Source of the DNA: Nitrososphaerota archaeon
GTDB taxonomy: Archaea; Thermoproteota; Nitrososphaeria; Nitrososphaerales; Nitrosopumilaceae
Reading direction: 5' to 3'
Length of the DNA stretch: 64,000 nucleotides
Assembly (NCBI GenBank): GCA_016215465.1
Contig: JACRJT010000037.1
Coordinates: forward strand, 1 to 64,000
Shown: positions 39,676-48,099 of the stretch, piece after piece
How positions within the stretch are numbered: the stretch's first letter is position 1
Layout of the letters: each line of letters opens with the position of its first letter
Program-made: the position numbers and the translations under genes
Notes under the pieces: model-generated
Told to the model about the DNA's origin: nothing
Seen by the model: the letters and a program-made list of their open reading frames with translations, nothing else
The model's database searches: none

Positions 39676-39996
39676 TTGGGAAAAACGGACGAATTCAACG
39701 AGTTTATGCGTGCTCCTTTTTATTATGTGCTTGAAAAATTAATTAGCACTATTCGTTTAGCCAAATCAATGGAAGAAGATTCTGATTTGGGCGAATTTGT
39801 AAAGGAGTTCAAACAAGTTATTGCCGATAGCCTTGAAATTTTGTCTGATTTGGATTGTGATTTTGTTCAAACAACGGAAGATGAGTTGACTCCAATTACC
39901 AATTTACAAGAGGTACGTGAGGCAACTGATGATATTACTCATTTTGCCAAAATCAAAAAGGCGGAATCCGAACTCGTTAGAAGAAAGTTTCAATAA
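39676..39996 (+). CDS. Uncharacterised helical protein, 106 aa
   Basis: A soluble all-helical protein: FYYVLEKLISTIRLAKSMEE, then LGEFVKEFKQVIADSLEILS. It ends KKAESELVRRKFQ. It starts at TTG in a stretch with no in-frame ATG nearby, apart from MRAPFYYV (residue 11). There is no known domain. It converges with the membrane-linked protein at 40006. Confidence 0.6.
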   Translation: MGKTDEFNEFMRAPFYYVLEKLISTIRLAKSMEEDSDLGEFVKEFKQVIADSLEILSDLDCDFVQTTEDELTPITNLQEVREATDDITHFAKIKKAESELVRRKFQ

Positions 39997-40005
39997 ATCG
40001 GAATC

Positions 40006-40800
40006 TCATTTGTAGAGATTCTTTAGATACGTGTCCTCTGCTACCAGCTCATTTATTCCTGCCAAAACTCCTGTAATTATGGCATCGTTTAGGTTAAAGA
40101 CTGGCTGAGTTATTTTTCCATCTTTATCCCTGTAAATAATTTCAATCATAAGATCGTGCTCGTTTAGGCCCTTTTGCCTAGATATGATACTTGCCTTGAT
40201 GATACCTTCTGCAGAAATTACGATCTCTTTTGAATCACTGGATGTGAAAACAACCCTGTGTTTTTCATTCTTTTTGTGCTCAAGTACTAGCATTCCTCCA
40301 ATATTTGGTAAGTCCCATCCTGGATATCCTTCAACATAGTCGCATTGGTATTCTCTGAAATCCGATTTTGTAAAGTATTCCTCGGAATTAATTGCGCATG
40401 AATCCTTTAGGTGGATTATCTGCTCTCTTATGTACCTCCATAAGTTGCTCTCGAATTTTTTTGCAGTGTAAAATTTTGTCAGCGTGGCAGCTATTCCTAT
40501 TACTGGAATGACAAACAATGGTGCCGAAGACAGGAGATTCTTTCCCCATTCGCCGGTTCCTATTTCTATTTCGATATTGTCTGGAGTTCCGTTAACTGAA
40601 ATGTTTATGCTTCTTCTTGTTCCTGTGGTAGTTCTCAAGATCCCATTCTTTCTTGCCTGAACAAAGCACCAAGATGGGGGGTTTTCCTTATCTTTCGATA
40701 TGGCTACTTCAAAGCTGTGCTCTTGCAAATATGTGGTAATCCTTGTTGCAAGCCTGTTGATATCAAGACAACAATCAAAAAATCGTTGTGTTTTTGCCAT
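40006..40800 (-). CDS. Uncharacterised protein with one membrane segment, 264 aa
   Basis: From the ATG at 40798-40800 the chain has an N-terminal domain resembling small response or antitoxin-like folds (RFFDCCLDINRLATRITTYL), a hydrophobic segment (LLSSAPLFVIPVIGIAATL) around residue 110, and a C-terminal beta-rich domain (GMLVLEHKKNEKHRVVFTSS). No family is recognised. Starts at 40857 or 40815 are open in frame but add only low-complexity residues. Confidence 0.65.
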   Translation of the reverse strand: MAKTQRFFDCCLDINRLATRITTYLQEHSFEVAISKDKENPPSWCFVQARKNGILRTTTGTRRSINISVNGTPDNIEIEIGTGEWGKNLLSSAPLFVIPVIGIAATLTKFYTAKKFESNLWRYIREQIIHLKDSCAINSEEYFTKSDFREYQCDYVEGYPGWDLPNIGGMLVLEHKKNEKHRVVFTSSDSKEIVISAEGIIKASIISRQKGLNEHDLMIEIIYRDKDGKITQPVFNLNDAIITGVLAGINELVAEDTYLKNLYK

Positions 40801-40933
40801 TTTGTATTGGATCATCGTTGTTGTGGATAAGAAGACTAGTCTGAATGTTCCGAACAAAATATTTCTGAATTTGTGAACATTAGCTTAATGTCCAATCTTA
40901 AATAGTAAATGTGATCATACTAGCACGTAAACG

Positions 40934-41353
40934 ATGCTGGTCACAGAAAACGAAATTTATGGAATTAAAGAATTCATAGATTCCCTAAACTCTGAAAAAG
41001 AAAGCGCCGTAATTGTTGAGGGAAAACGCGACTCGATTGCTCTAAAAAAACTTGGATTTACCGAAAAAGTCTTGGAATTTCATAGATTTGGAGGCTTGAC
41101 AAAATTTGTAGATTCGGTATCTGATCAAAAGAATTTGATTATACTTTTTGATTTTGACAGAAAAGGCAAATACCTAACAAGGAGAGTAATTGAGCAATTG
41201 GAACACCGAACAAGAATCGATTTATCCTACAAGAAAAAGCTGGTTCAAATCACAAGGGGTAAAATTCGTGCAATTGAGGAACTTGGCAGATACGAGCAGT
41301 TTTTGTACGGCGTTACCGGCTTTATCTATCCAAACCCAAAAAATCTTTTTTAA
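40934..41353 (+). CDS. Small Toprim-domain protein
   Basis: The 139-aa protein is a compact Toprim fold like those of archaeal UPF0292 and RNase M5-type proteins. Signature parts are AVIVEGKRDSIALKKLG, with the catalytic glutamate, and LIILFDFDRKGKYLTRRV, with the DxD-like metal site. Toprim proteins cut or join nucleic acids using magnesium; the target here is unknown. Start ATG at 40934. It is followed 23 nt later by the C2H2 protein. Confidence 0.85.
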   Translation: MLVTENEIYGIKEFIDSLNSEKESAVIVEGKRDSIALKKLGFTEKVLEFHRFGGLTKFVDSVSDQKNLIILFDFDRKGKYLTRRVIEQLEHRTRIDLSYKKKLVQITRGKIRAIEELGRYEQFLYGVTGFIYPNPKNLF

Positions 41354-41376
41354 GCAATGCTGCCATTAATAGCGAG

Positions 41377-41589
41377 TTGAAGTTCTTTGGCCGTAACGAC
41401 AATACCTGCGATAAATGTAAGCAGAAATTCAAGACTCACGAAGAACTAATCCGTCATGCGCGACATGACCACCATCATGTTATCCCAAAATGCGCCGAAT
41501 GCGGAAAGGAGTTCATCCACGAAAAGGACAGACTACACCACGCAAAAGAAGAACGCCAAAAAAAGCTGTCAAAACGTGGCATAGACTGA
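41377..41589 (+). CDS. Two-finger C2H2 zinc-finger protein, 70 aa
   Basis: Two fingers are visible: CDKCKQKFKTHEELIRHARH and CAECGKEFIHEKDRLHHAKE, both with Cys-x2-Cys followed by a pair of histidines. A basic tail (RQKKLSKRGID) follows. The TTG start lies 23 nt after the Toprim gene, so the two may be co-transcribed. A nucleic-acid or protein-binding role is likely; targets are unknown. Confidence 0.75.
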   Translation: MKFFGRNDNTCDKCKQKFKTHEELIRHARHDHHHVIPKCAECGKEFIHEKDRLHHAKEERQKKLSKRGID

Positions 41590-41776
41590 AAAAATCTTTT
41601 ATCAATTAGTAAAAAATTATGCGTATTCCTTTTTAATCAGAAAAACGTAATGTGTGCTCAGGCAAGCAGGACGATCTCTTGTTGTGAGTAAAATCGCAAC
41701 ATCATGTGAACTTGTTTGCCTTTTGAATTTAGCGGCATTTTCCAGATTCCCTATGAGAATCTATGTGTTTGACAGA

Positions 41777-43051
41777 TTAGGCTTGATCTATGATTTTAGG
41801 GATTTTAATAATAAATTTTGTCGGATTGTTCTGTACTGTGATTTTGCCTTTGTGTGCATCTACAATATTTTTACAGCTTACTAGTCCCAATCCTGTCCCA
41901 TAGGGTTTTGTTGTAAATAATGGTTCAAATATTTTTGGCATTTCATCGTCTTTAATTCCTGGGCCGGAATCTTCAATTTCAATAATTACATCGTGCAAGT
42001 CGCTGCCTAATCTGACGGTCACCGTTCCATTCTTTTCCCCAATTGCTTGAACTGCATTTGAAATAAGATTGCTCAATAATACTACCACTTGTTTTTGATC
42101 ACATCTCAAACTCACGTCATTTTCTGGCAGCGTGAGTTGAATGTTTGGGGGAATTTCTGTAGTTTTGGCAGCTGAAGTGATTATTTCTCTTATCGAGTTT
42201 TCTCTAAGTTGTGGTTCTTTCGTTCTAACAAAATCCATCACATCGTCTATCTGGTGGTTCATTCTGCGTGCCGACATCTCGATCATTTTGTAGCGTTCTT
42301 TGGTCTTTTCATCAATGCCATCTGATTTTGCCAAGAGTATTTCCGATGTCATTTTGATCACACCTAGTGGATTTCTCAGATCATGCGCAAGACGTGCCGC
42401 CATTTCGCCAATCGTGTACAATCGCTCCATTTTTGTTAACCTTTCAGTATCTTCTTTCAAAATTCTAAGAATCAGCCACATCATGAAAAGATGAACACCA
42501 ATATTTACAATGGCAAGTAGAATTTGGAGAAGAATCAGGTTTGAGGACATTTTCTCTACTTCCAACCCAAGATCCAAAGTCAGGGCATCGTTTTGCTCTA
42601 CAAGTTTTTGTGCAATTTGACTAATTTCAAGCAGTTTGGATTTTGCATCAATATTTGATTCTGATCTAATGAACTCCGTTATTTTCTCATTGTATTTTAC
42701 AAATGAGTCGTAAATTGCCTCCCAGTGCGGATAAAATTTTGTGTCAAGTGAATCTATTTTTAATCCTGATTCACTGCCACCGTTTTTGAGAAACATCAGG
42801 TTATTCTCATAATTTTTGAGCTCCAAAATCAAGCCTTCCTGTGATTCTCCACCAATGTTATAGTTTTGTAGTTTAACAAGAATATTTGCGGTAAGAAATC
42901 TATCCCTTCCAGATACGTTTACAGCGTTTCCTAGAAAGATTTTTTCAGATTCTAATACCTGTAAAGAAAGGAAACTTGACAGTATTATTGCAATTTGAAT
43001 TGCAATGATTACGCTGATTTTTTTTGAGGCATTCACGTGTTTTTTTGACAT
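41777..43051 (-). CDS. Membrane histidine kinase with PilJ-like sensor domain
   Basis: Helix 1 (ISVIIAIQIAIILSSFLSL) and helix 2 (ILLQILLAIVNIGVHLFMMW) enclose about 140 extracytoplasmic residues. They begin NAVNVSGRDRFLTANILVKL, which matches the N/S-G-R-x-R-x-L motif of PilJ-type (type IV pili chemotaxis and nitrate sensor) input domains. The kinase core has His223 ([17 protein letters not shown]), SNLISNAVQAIGEKNG, EDSGPGIK and GTGLGLVSCKNIVDAHKG. PilJ-like domains often bind nitrate or related anions; the ligand here is not known. No receiver gene is adjacent. Confidence 0.88.
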   Translation of the reverse strand: MSKKHVNASKKISVIIAIQIAIILSSFLSLQVLESEKIFLGNAVNVSGRDRFLTANILVKLQNYNIGGESQEGLILELKNYENNLMFLKNGGSESGLKIDSLDTKFYPHWEAIYDSFVKYNEKITEFIRSESNIDAKSKLLEISQIAQKLVEQNDALTLDLGLEVEKMSSNLILLQILLAIVNIGVHLFMMWLILRILKEDTERLTKMERLYTIGEMAARLAHDLRNPLGVIKMTSEILLAKSDGIDEKTKERYKMIEMSARRMNHQIDDVMDFVRTKEPQLRENSIREIITSAAKTTEIPPNIQLTLPENDVSLRCDQKQVVVLLSNLISNAVQAIGEKNGTVTVRLGSDLHDVIIEIEDSGPGIKDDEMPKIFEPLFTTKPYGTGLGLVSCKNIVDAHKGKITVQNNPTKFIIKIPKIIDQA

Positions 43052-43229
43052 CTGAAAAGACTATTTCCTACCGTAAGAATTTTAGTATTATTATGAATAT
43101 GTATTGTTTCTCAAACTTGACCATGTGATGAGGGTTATCTATCTACCAGATGTGCACAAAAATCAAATCTAATTTTTATTCAATCTGGAGCATACTACGA
43201 TCGTATTTATCTAAAACAAAATCATCAAT

Positions 43230-43919
43230 TTGGTATTGAATACAGAGTCGCCAAAGGATTTGGTTCCAGAATTTTTTGATAAAACCGCACAGACCTATGA
43301 TTCCGTGGTAAATTGGACCACCTTTGGGAAAGACAAATACTGGAAAAAGGAAATTCTCAAACAAATTCCTAAATGTGAAACAATACTTGATCTTGCTTGC
43401 GGCACCGGCATACTTACATTTCAAATAGCAAAACAGTTTCCTAACTCACAAATAACTGGCATAGATATTACAGAAAGTTATCTAAGCGTGGCAAAAAAGA
43501 AATTAAAACCGCATCATAAGGTTTCTTTTTTAAAACAAGATGCAGAAAAACTAGATCTGCCTCAAAAATTTGACTGCATTGTATCCTCATACATCCCAAA
43601 ATACTGTAATCCTGAAAATCTAATCCCCGTATGTGTGAATCACATAAAACCAAACGGGAAGATAATCTTGCATGATTTTATGTATCCTGAGGGCAAAATT
43701 ATCAAGACCTTGTGGAATGCATATTTTGTCATATTGAATGTTGTCGGTTATTTTATGCCACAGTGGAAGAACGTGTTTACTGATCTTCCAAAACTGATAC
43801 GATCTACAAAATGGCTAGATGATTATGAGAAAGTCATGAAAAAGTGCGGTTTGGAAACTAGACTGCAATCATTAACTTGGAATAGTTCAGCCGTTCTGAC
43901 AGGCATAAAGAAGGTCTAG
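43230..43919 (+). CDS. SAM-dependent methyltransferase, UbiE/Coq5-like
   Basis: The Rossmann-type methyltransferase fold is clear: ETILDLACGTGILTFQIAKQ (motif I), QITGIDITESYLSVAKKKL (motif II), KQDAEKLDLPQKFDCIVSSY and ILHDFMYPEGKIIKTLWNAY. The overall layout matches the UbiE/MenG type that methylates quinone precursors. Beside it lie a chorismate-lyase-like gene and a polytopic membrane protein, so a role in thaumarchaeal menaquinone or another lipoquinone is possible. The TTG start has a TATA-like TATTTATC about 25 nt upstream. Confidence 0.85.
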   Translation: MVLNTESPKDLVPEFFDKTAQTYDSVVNWTTFGKDKYWKKEILKQIPKCETILDLACGTGILTFQIAKQFPNSQITGIDITESYLSVAKKKLKPHHKVSFLKQDAEKLDLPQKFDCIVSSYIPKYCNPENLIPVCVNHIKPNGKIILHDFMYPEGKIIKTLWNAYFVILNVVGYFMPQWKNVFTDLPKLIRSTKWLDDYEKVMKKCGLETRLQSLTWNSSAVLTGIKKV

Positions 43920-44288
43920 CCGTATTTCTTCTGAGATTTGAAACCAAACTGAACCGTCTTGCACTATTTCATAATCACGTGTAATTTTTTCCCCATCAGT
44001 GCTTACTGTAATTATAATGGCACGTCGATGTACTGCAGCGTGGTGTTTTTGAAGTATTGTACCTATCCCCTCTTTTTTCCTCAAGAGTTCGGCTAGTATG
44101 TATTGCGGGATTGTTTTTGAATCAAATCGTACTGTGGCAGAAACTATTGGAAACTGATCTGCCGAAATGATTATTTTTCTTAGGTATTCGGTTTGACCTA
44201 TCGGAGTTTGCTCAATTACCTTAAAACTAACATTTCTTTTTAAAATGTCTGCTACAATTTGCTCCATGTGGCCAATTGGAGTATTCAA
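43887..44288 (-). CDS. Chorismate lyase-like protein (DUF98/UbiC-like fold)
   Basis: The 133-aa protein has the family's repeated P-I-G motif and arginine region: TPIGQTEYLRKIIISADQFP, and ILAELLRKKEGIGTILQKHH before HRRAIIITVS. The DUF98/UbiC group cleaves chorismate to hydroxybenzoates. Sequence identity looks low, so the assignment is to the fold family only. The gene converges on the methyltransferase (33-nt overlap) and is followed downstream of its own start by the membrane protein at 44347. Confidence 0.6.
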   Translation of the reverse strand: MNTPIGHMEQIVADILKRNVSFKVIEQTPIGQTEYLRKIIISADQFPIVSATVRFDSKTIPQYILAELLRKKEGIGTILQKHHAAVHRRAIIITVSTDGEKITRDYEIVQDGSVWFQISEEIRLDLLYACQNG

Positions 44289-44346
44289 AATTGTCTCTGC
44301 TAACAGTTCTAGAGTATTCGTATGATATCATACTATGATCAATCAA

Positions 44347-45033
44347 TTAAAGATGTCTTGCTAATAGATAGAATGCCGTACTTACAATGACACCAATGCT
44401 TGTACATTGCAATATGATTTCTTTTCTACGTGTTTCTGAATAATTGGAAGGCTGACGCTTTAGTTCCTTGTATTTTCTTGAGGTAATTATCAACAAATAG
44501 CTCAGAGCACCAGCTATTCCTGTCATTATGACGGTCTCCTGTGATATCGAGTTTGACTGAATTACCGAGCCGGCAAGCACTGGCAGCATGCCCCAAGACA
44601 CAACGAAGGTCAAATTATTGTGGAACCGTCCTTTGAATAATTCCAAGTTATATGCAAAAAGAAAGAATGACTCTAAAATTCCAATTGGGATCAAAAACGG
44701 CGAATCCAAAAACGCGTAATACATGCCTATTGCAAATGCACCGCCCAATGAGAGTAGAGATATTGCTACGAGTTTTCTTTTAGACAGAAAACCCCACGGC
44801 TTTGTCTTACTCCCCACGGAATCAAGGCAGTGTGCTGCTATCCCAAGTGCGAGAAAATACAAAACGCAGATTGCCACAAGCCTGTCTAATGAGAAATCGG
44901 TGGTAAAAGAACCCCAGGCTGCAAAGGACACGACCATTCCCGTATATGGTAAAAACAAGATTCCAACGCTTACTCTGAAATTTTTTGAGCCAAACTTTGG
45001 GACAAACCATTCTGATGTTCTATCTCTTTGCAT
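44347..45033 (-). CDS. Polytopic membrane protein, possibly UbiA-like prenyltransferase
   Basis: About seven hydrophobic helices span the 228-aa protein. The conserved-looking FFLFAYNLELFKGRFHNNLT and SWGMLPVLAGSVIQ resemble bacterial membrane proteins distantly related to UbiA-type prenyltransferases, and AAHCLDSVGSKTKPWG could be a remnant of the first aspartate-rich motif. Canonical NDxxD motifs are not seen, so prenyltransferase activity is uncertain. The chorismate-lyase-like and methyltransferase neighbours make a quinone role attractive. Confidence 0.6.
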   Translation of the reverse strand: MQRDRTSEWFVPKFGSKNFRVSVGILFLPYTGMVVSFAAWGSFTTDFSLDRLVAICVLYFLALGIAAHCLDSVGSKTKPWGFLSKRKLVAISLLSLGGAFAIGMYYAFLDSPFLIPIGILESFFLFAYNLELFKGRFHNNLTFVVSWGMLPVLAGSVIQSNSISQETVIMTGIAGALSYLLIITSRKYKELKRQPSNYSETRRKEIILQCTSIGVIVSTAFYLLARHL

Positions 45034-45167
45034 AGTCTCTTATGCACTTCGTTACTTATATTGTGGATTAGATGATCAGATCCTACGCTTATAGTTGGAG
45101 ATATTCATTTTGTGTTTTGGTGATTATCTATAAACTCTGACTAAAAAATAAAGAAAAGATTGGAAAG

Positions 45168-45950
45168 TTATTTGCTTCCAATCAAAAAGATTACACTTGC
45201 TGATGTGCTGACATCCTGGTCGGATGAAAACACCGGTGTTGATGAAGCAGAATCCATAGCTCCTTCTGCCTTTGCATAATAATATGGCATTGGCGGGGGG
45301 CTTGAAACACCATCCAAAATAACTGATTTCACACCAATTATTTGGTAGTCTAGTGGGGTCAATGCCTTATCTGCTCGCTCTCTTGCGTTTTCGATTGCTT
45401 TTGACAACAAGTCATCGCTTAGGCTTTTTTGGTTGTCAGGAGACAATGAAAAGAACACAGTATCTACTCTGTTGACGCCTTCATCCACTGCTGCGTCTAT
45501 GATGTTTGATACCAAATCAAGTTTCGCTGTTTTTACTTTGATTATGTTAGAAACACTGTATCCGGTAAGCTTTTGCTTCCAGATTCCTGTCTCTTTTTCT
45601 TGGTATGACTCATACACTGGGTAGATGCTAAACTGGGCAGTGCTTATCTCAGATTCGGTTATCCCTACTCCCTTGATTGCTGCTACTACTTGGTTCATCA
45701 TTTCAGAGTTTGCATTGAGCGCTTCTTTGGCAGTTGGTTTCTGAACTTCTACTCCAAACTGAACATTCAACAAGTCTGGTTTTATTGTTGCAGTGGCGGT
45801 TCCGCTCACGGAGATTGTCTTTTCTCGTGATGGGTATGGGGTCGGTTCTGTCTGTGCCTCTGCTAGGCTTCCCGATGGGACTGCTCCAAGGGCAAATGCC
45901 ATAACAAGAACGATTCCTGTCGCTGCTGCGATTGTCAATGTTTTGTTCAT
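45168..45950 (-). CDS. Secreted SIMPL (DUF541) domain protein
   Basis: A signal peptide (residues about 1-32, with hydrophobic core IAAATGIVLVMAFALGAV) precedes a full SIMPL domain: TISVSGTATATIKPDLLNVQ, NANSEMMNQVVAAIKGVGI, GYSVSNIIKVKTAKLDLVSN and ENARERADKALTPLDYQIIG. SIMPL proteins in bacteria and archaea are envelope-linked with poorly known roles in stress. The gene is divergent from the membrane-bound HTH regulator at 46043; a 20-bp inverted repeat over its TATA-like box suggests regulation by that neighbour. Confidence 0.9.
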   Translation of the reverse strand: MNKTLTIAAATGIVLVMAFALGAVPSGSLAEAQTEPTPYPSREKTISVSGTATATIKPDLLNVQFGVEVQKPTAKEALNANSEMMNQVVAAIKGVGITESEISTAQFSIYPVYESYQEKETGIWKQKLTGYSVSNIIKVKTAKLDLVSNIIDAAVDEGVNRVDTVFFSLSPDNQKSLSDDLLSKAIENARERADKALTPLDYQIIGVKSVILDGVSSPPPMPYYYAKAEGAMDSASSTPVFSSDQDVSTSASVIFLIGSK

Positions 45951-45984
45951 GGTTTCATATGGAGTAGGTTTCGCTATAACCTTT

Positions 45985-46004
45985 GATTAAAATAGGATTT
46001 AATC
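45985..46004. promoter_or_regulatory. Inverted repeat between SIMPL and HTH genes
   Basis: GATTAAAATAGGATTTAATC has perfect 7-bp arms with a 6-bp centre. On the minus strand it covers the TATA-like TTTTAATC of the SIMPL gene. On the plus strand it lies just before the TATA-like ATTAAAG of the HTH gene. It is a likely operator for both. Confidence 0.4.
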
Positions 46005-46042
46005 GAAAATCTATTAAAGACGCATCAGGGTAGCCTTGTTTT

Positions 46043-46729
46043 ATGGGCGATGCAGAAGATCCAATTGGAATTAATGATAAAATTGAAATCCTCTCAACTG
46101 ATGATCAAAGAATAAAGACAGTAGGCGAGCTTCTCAGCTCTGATTCTAGCAGGACAATTTTAAAACTATTATTCAATGACCACATGACTGCAAACCAAAT
46201 TGCGCAAAAAACTGAAACATCATTGCCATTAGTGATGTATCATCTAAAAAAAATGCAAGATGCTGGAATTGTAACCATATCATCTACTGGAAAAAATACA
46301 AAATCACACGACATGAAATATTACACTGTTGACAAGTTTGCAATCGTGATTTTACCAGCTGGACTATCAGAAAAGGCAAAATCAAGCAAATCACTACACA
46401 ATTCTTTTAACCGAATTTACCGATTTGCAACAATTGGTGGAGCGGCCCTTGCAACATGGTTTTCATCCCAATTCATACAACACCAACAGACAGTAGTGTA
46501 TGAATCGCCACAAAATACCGATTCTATGATGAAGGCTGCCCCTGAAATGGCACAGCGGTCATTACCGGCACCTGAAGTGCCTCAATCTGCACAGGATGCA
46601 GGAATTCAAATGTACCAAGCTACAACTGGTGAGCCAACTACTGACATCTACCTGTCCCTCATAATCACCTTAAGCGTGGTTGTTGTGGGCCTAATCATAG
46701 AGAGAATAATCAGAGCACGTAGAAAATAA
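46043..46729 (+). CDS. Membrane-anchored ArsR-like HTH regulator
   Basis: The cytoplasmic N-terminus is a winged helix of the ArsR type: LSSDSSRTILKLLFNDHMTA, then QIAQKTETSLPLVMYHLKKM and KYYTVDKFAI as the wing. Two membrane segments follow (about residues 132-148 and IYLSLIITLSVVVVGLIIE near residue 205). Between them lies a segment rich in P, Q and M (MMKAAPEMAQRSLPAPEVPQ). The design suggests one-component sensing across the membrane, with DNA binding inside. The divergent SIMPL gene is the obvious target. Confidence 0.8.
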   Translation: MGDAEDPIGINDKIEILSTDDQRIKTVGELLSSDSSRTILKLLFNDHMTANQIAQKTETSLPLVMYHLKKMQDAGIVTISSTGKNTKSHDMKYYTVDKFAIVILPAGLSEKAKSSKSLHNSFNRIYRFATIGGAALATWFSSQFIQHQQTVVYESPQNTDSMMKAAPEMAQRSLPAPEVPQSAQDAGIQMYQATTGEPTTDIYLSLIITLSVVVVGLIIERIIRARRK

Positions 46730-46761
46730 CACTAAAAACTACACCGATATTGCATAAAACC

Positions 46762-47010
46762 ATGGCTCTCACAAACAGGGAAAAGGCAATAGTTGCAATA
46801 TCAAATGCAATCTCTGTGTATTCAGTCTATACAAAAAATCCCGACATGTTACCAAAAAACATGTCAATGATTGACTTTGTCCTAAAATCGACCCCAGAGC
46901 ATCTCAAAAAAGAGATTTCAATTGACCTAATTGACGAAATTTTTGCGTATGTCTCCAAAACACAAAGTGAACTTTCAGACTCTGCCGTGCCGTCATTGGA
47001 TTCTGACTAA
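46762..47010 (+). CDS. Uncharacterised protein, 82 aa
   Basis: A small soluble protein: TNREKAIVAISNAISVYSVY, then MSMIDFVLKSTPEHLKKEIS and an acidic end SLDSD. The ATG at 46762 is preferred to the TTG at 46750. No domain is recognised. It sits 32 nt after the HTH gene on the same strand, so it could be part of that transcript. Confidence 0.6.
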   Translation: MALTNREKAIVAISNAISVYSVYTKNPDMLPKNMSMIDFVLKSTPEHLKKEISIDLIDEIFAYVSKTQSELSDSAVPSLDSD

Positions 47011-47073
47011 GTGACTTAGCCTGCTTAACAGAGCCAACTTTCATAAACCCAATAATTTAACAAAAATTAAAGG

Positions 47074-48099
47074 ATGACTACGATTGCAACTCTTGGCTCC
47101 CATTGCGCTCTACAGGTTCTAAAGGGAGCAAAAGATGAGGGCCTAAAAACACTTCTTGTCTGCGAAAAAAAACGTGAAAGTCTGTATCGCCGATTTGGTT
47201 TTATCGACAAGTTAATTCTGGTGGACTCATTTCTAGACGTTCTCGATTCAAAATATTCAAAGATTTTAGAAAAAAACGATACTGTTTTGATTCCACATGG
47301 CACGCTAATCGCTCAAATGAGTACGGAACAAATTGAATCAATCAAGACTCCAATATTTGGCAACAAATGGATTCTCAGATGGGAGTCTGATAGAAATCTC
47401 AAAGAGAAATTAATGCTGGAGGCAAAGCTTGATGTTCCAAAATCAATCCCAAATCCAAAAAACATCAAACGACTGACCATAGCCAAAAGACATGGTGCAG
47501 CTGGTGGAAAAGGATACTTTCTTACATCTACTGAAAAAGACTATATCAAAAAAAGAAACCATCTAATCAAAACTGGACTGATCAAAGGCGACCGAGACCT
47601 ATACCTGCAGGAATATGTGATGGGAGTTTTGGCATACTTGCAATTTTTCTACTCGCCATTAAAAGACGAGCTAGAATTCTTTGGAGTGGACAAAAGACAC
47701 GAGTCCGACATCGAGGGATTGGCAAGAATTCCGTCACAACAGCAAATGGGGATGGATTACATCTCTTCGTTTAACGTGATAGGGAACAGCCCGATGGTTT
47801 TGAGAGAATCTTTACTTGATGCGGTATATGATATGGGTGAAAGGTTTGTCAAGGCGTCAAAGAGGCTAGTCAAACCCGGAATGAACGGTCCATTTTGTAT
47901 AGAGGGCGTATATGATCAAGACGGCAAATTTTGGACATTTGAGTTTTCAGCACGCATAGTTGCAGGAACAAACATCTACATGGACGGCTCACCATATTCT
48001 ACATTACTGTATGATGTCCCGATGAGCATGGGTAGAAGAATAGCTCGAGAAGTAAAAACAGCAGCAAAACAAAAGAAATTAGATAAAATCACTACCTAA
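47074..48099 (+). CDS. purP: FAICAR synthetase (5-formaminoimidazole-4-carboxamide ribonucleotide synthetase)
   Basis: PurP is the archaeal ATP-grasp enzyme that formylates AICAR with formate, replacing the folate-dependent step of PurH. The 341-aa chain has TIATLGSHCALQVLKGAKDE at the start, AKRHGAAGGKGYFLTSTEKD as the grasp loop, LYLQEYVMGVLAYLQFFYSP and the metal-binding FSARIVAGTNIYMDGSPYS. It is a marker for archaeal purine synthesis, matching purK and purE elsewhere in the window. Confidence 0.95.
   Translation: MTTIATLGSHCALQVLKGAKDEGLKTLLVCEKKRESLYRRFGFIDKLILVDSFLDVLDSKYSKILEKNDTVLIPHGTLIAQMSTEQIESIKTPIFGNKWILRWESDRNLKEKLMLEAKLDVPKSIPNPKNIKRLTIAKRHGAAGGKGYFLTSTEKDYIKKRNHLIKTGLIKGDRDLYLQEYVMGVLAYLQFFYSPLKDELEFFGVDKRHESDIEGLARIPSQQQMGMDYISSFNVIGNSPMVLRESLLDAVYDMGERFVKASKRLVKPGMNGPFCIEGVYDQDGKFWTFEFSARIVAGTNIYMDGSPYSTLLYDVPMSMGRRIAREVKTAAKQKKLDKITT

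Noticed and set aside
41654-41884. A 76-codon plus-strand frame at the 3' end of the PilJ-like kinase
   Set aside because: It overlaps the kinase C-terminus antisense and shows no coding features.
43125-43170. A C/D-box small RNA (GTGATGAGG near 43126)
   Set aside because: A C-like box is present, but no D box (CTGA) lies at a suitable distance.
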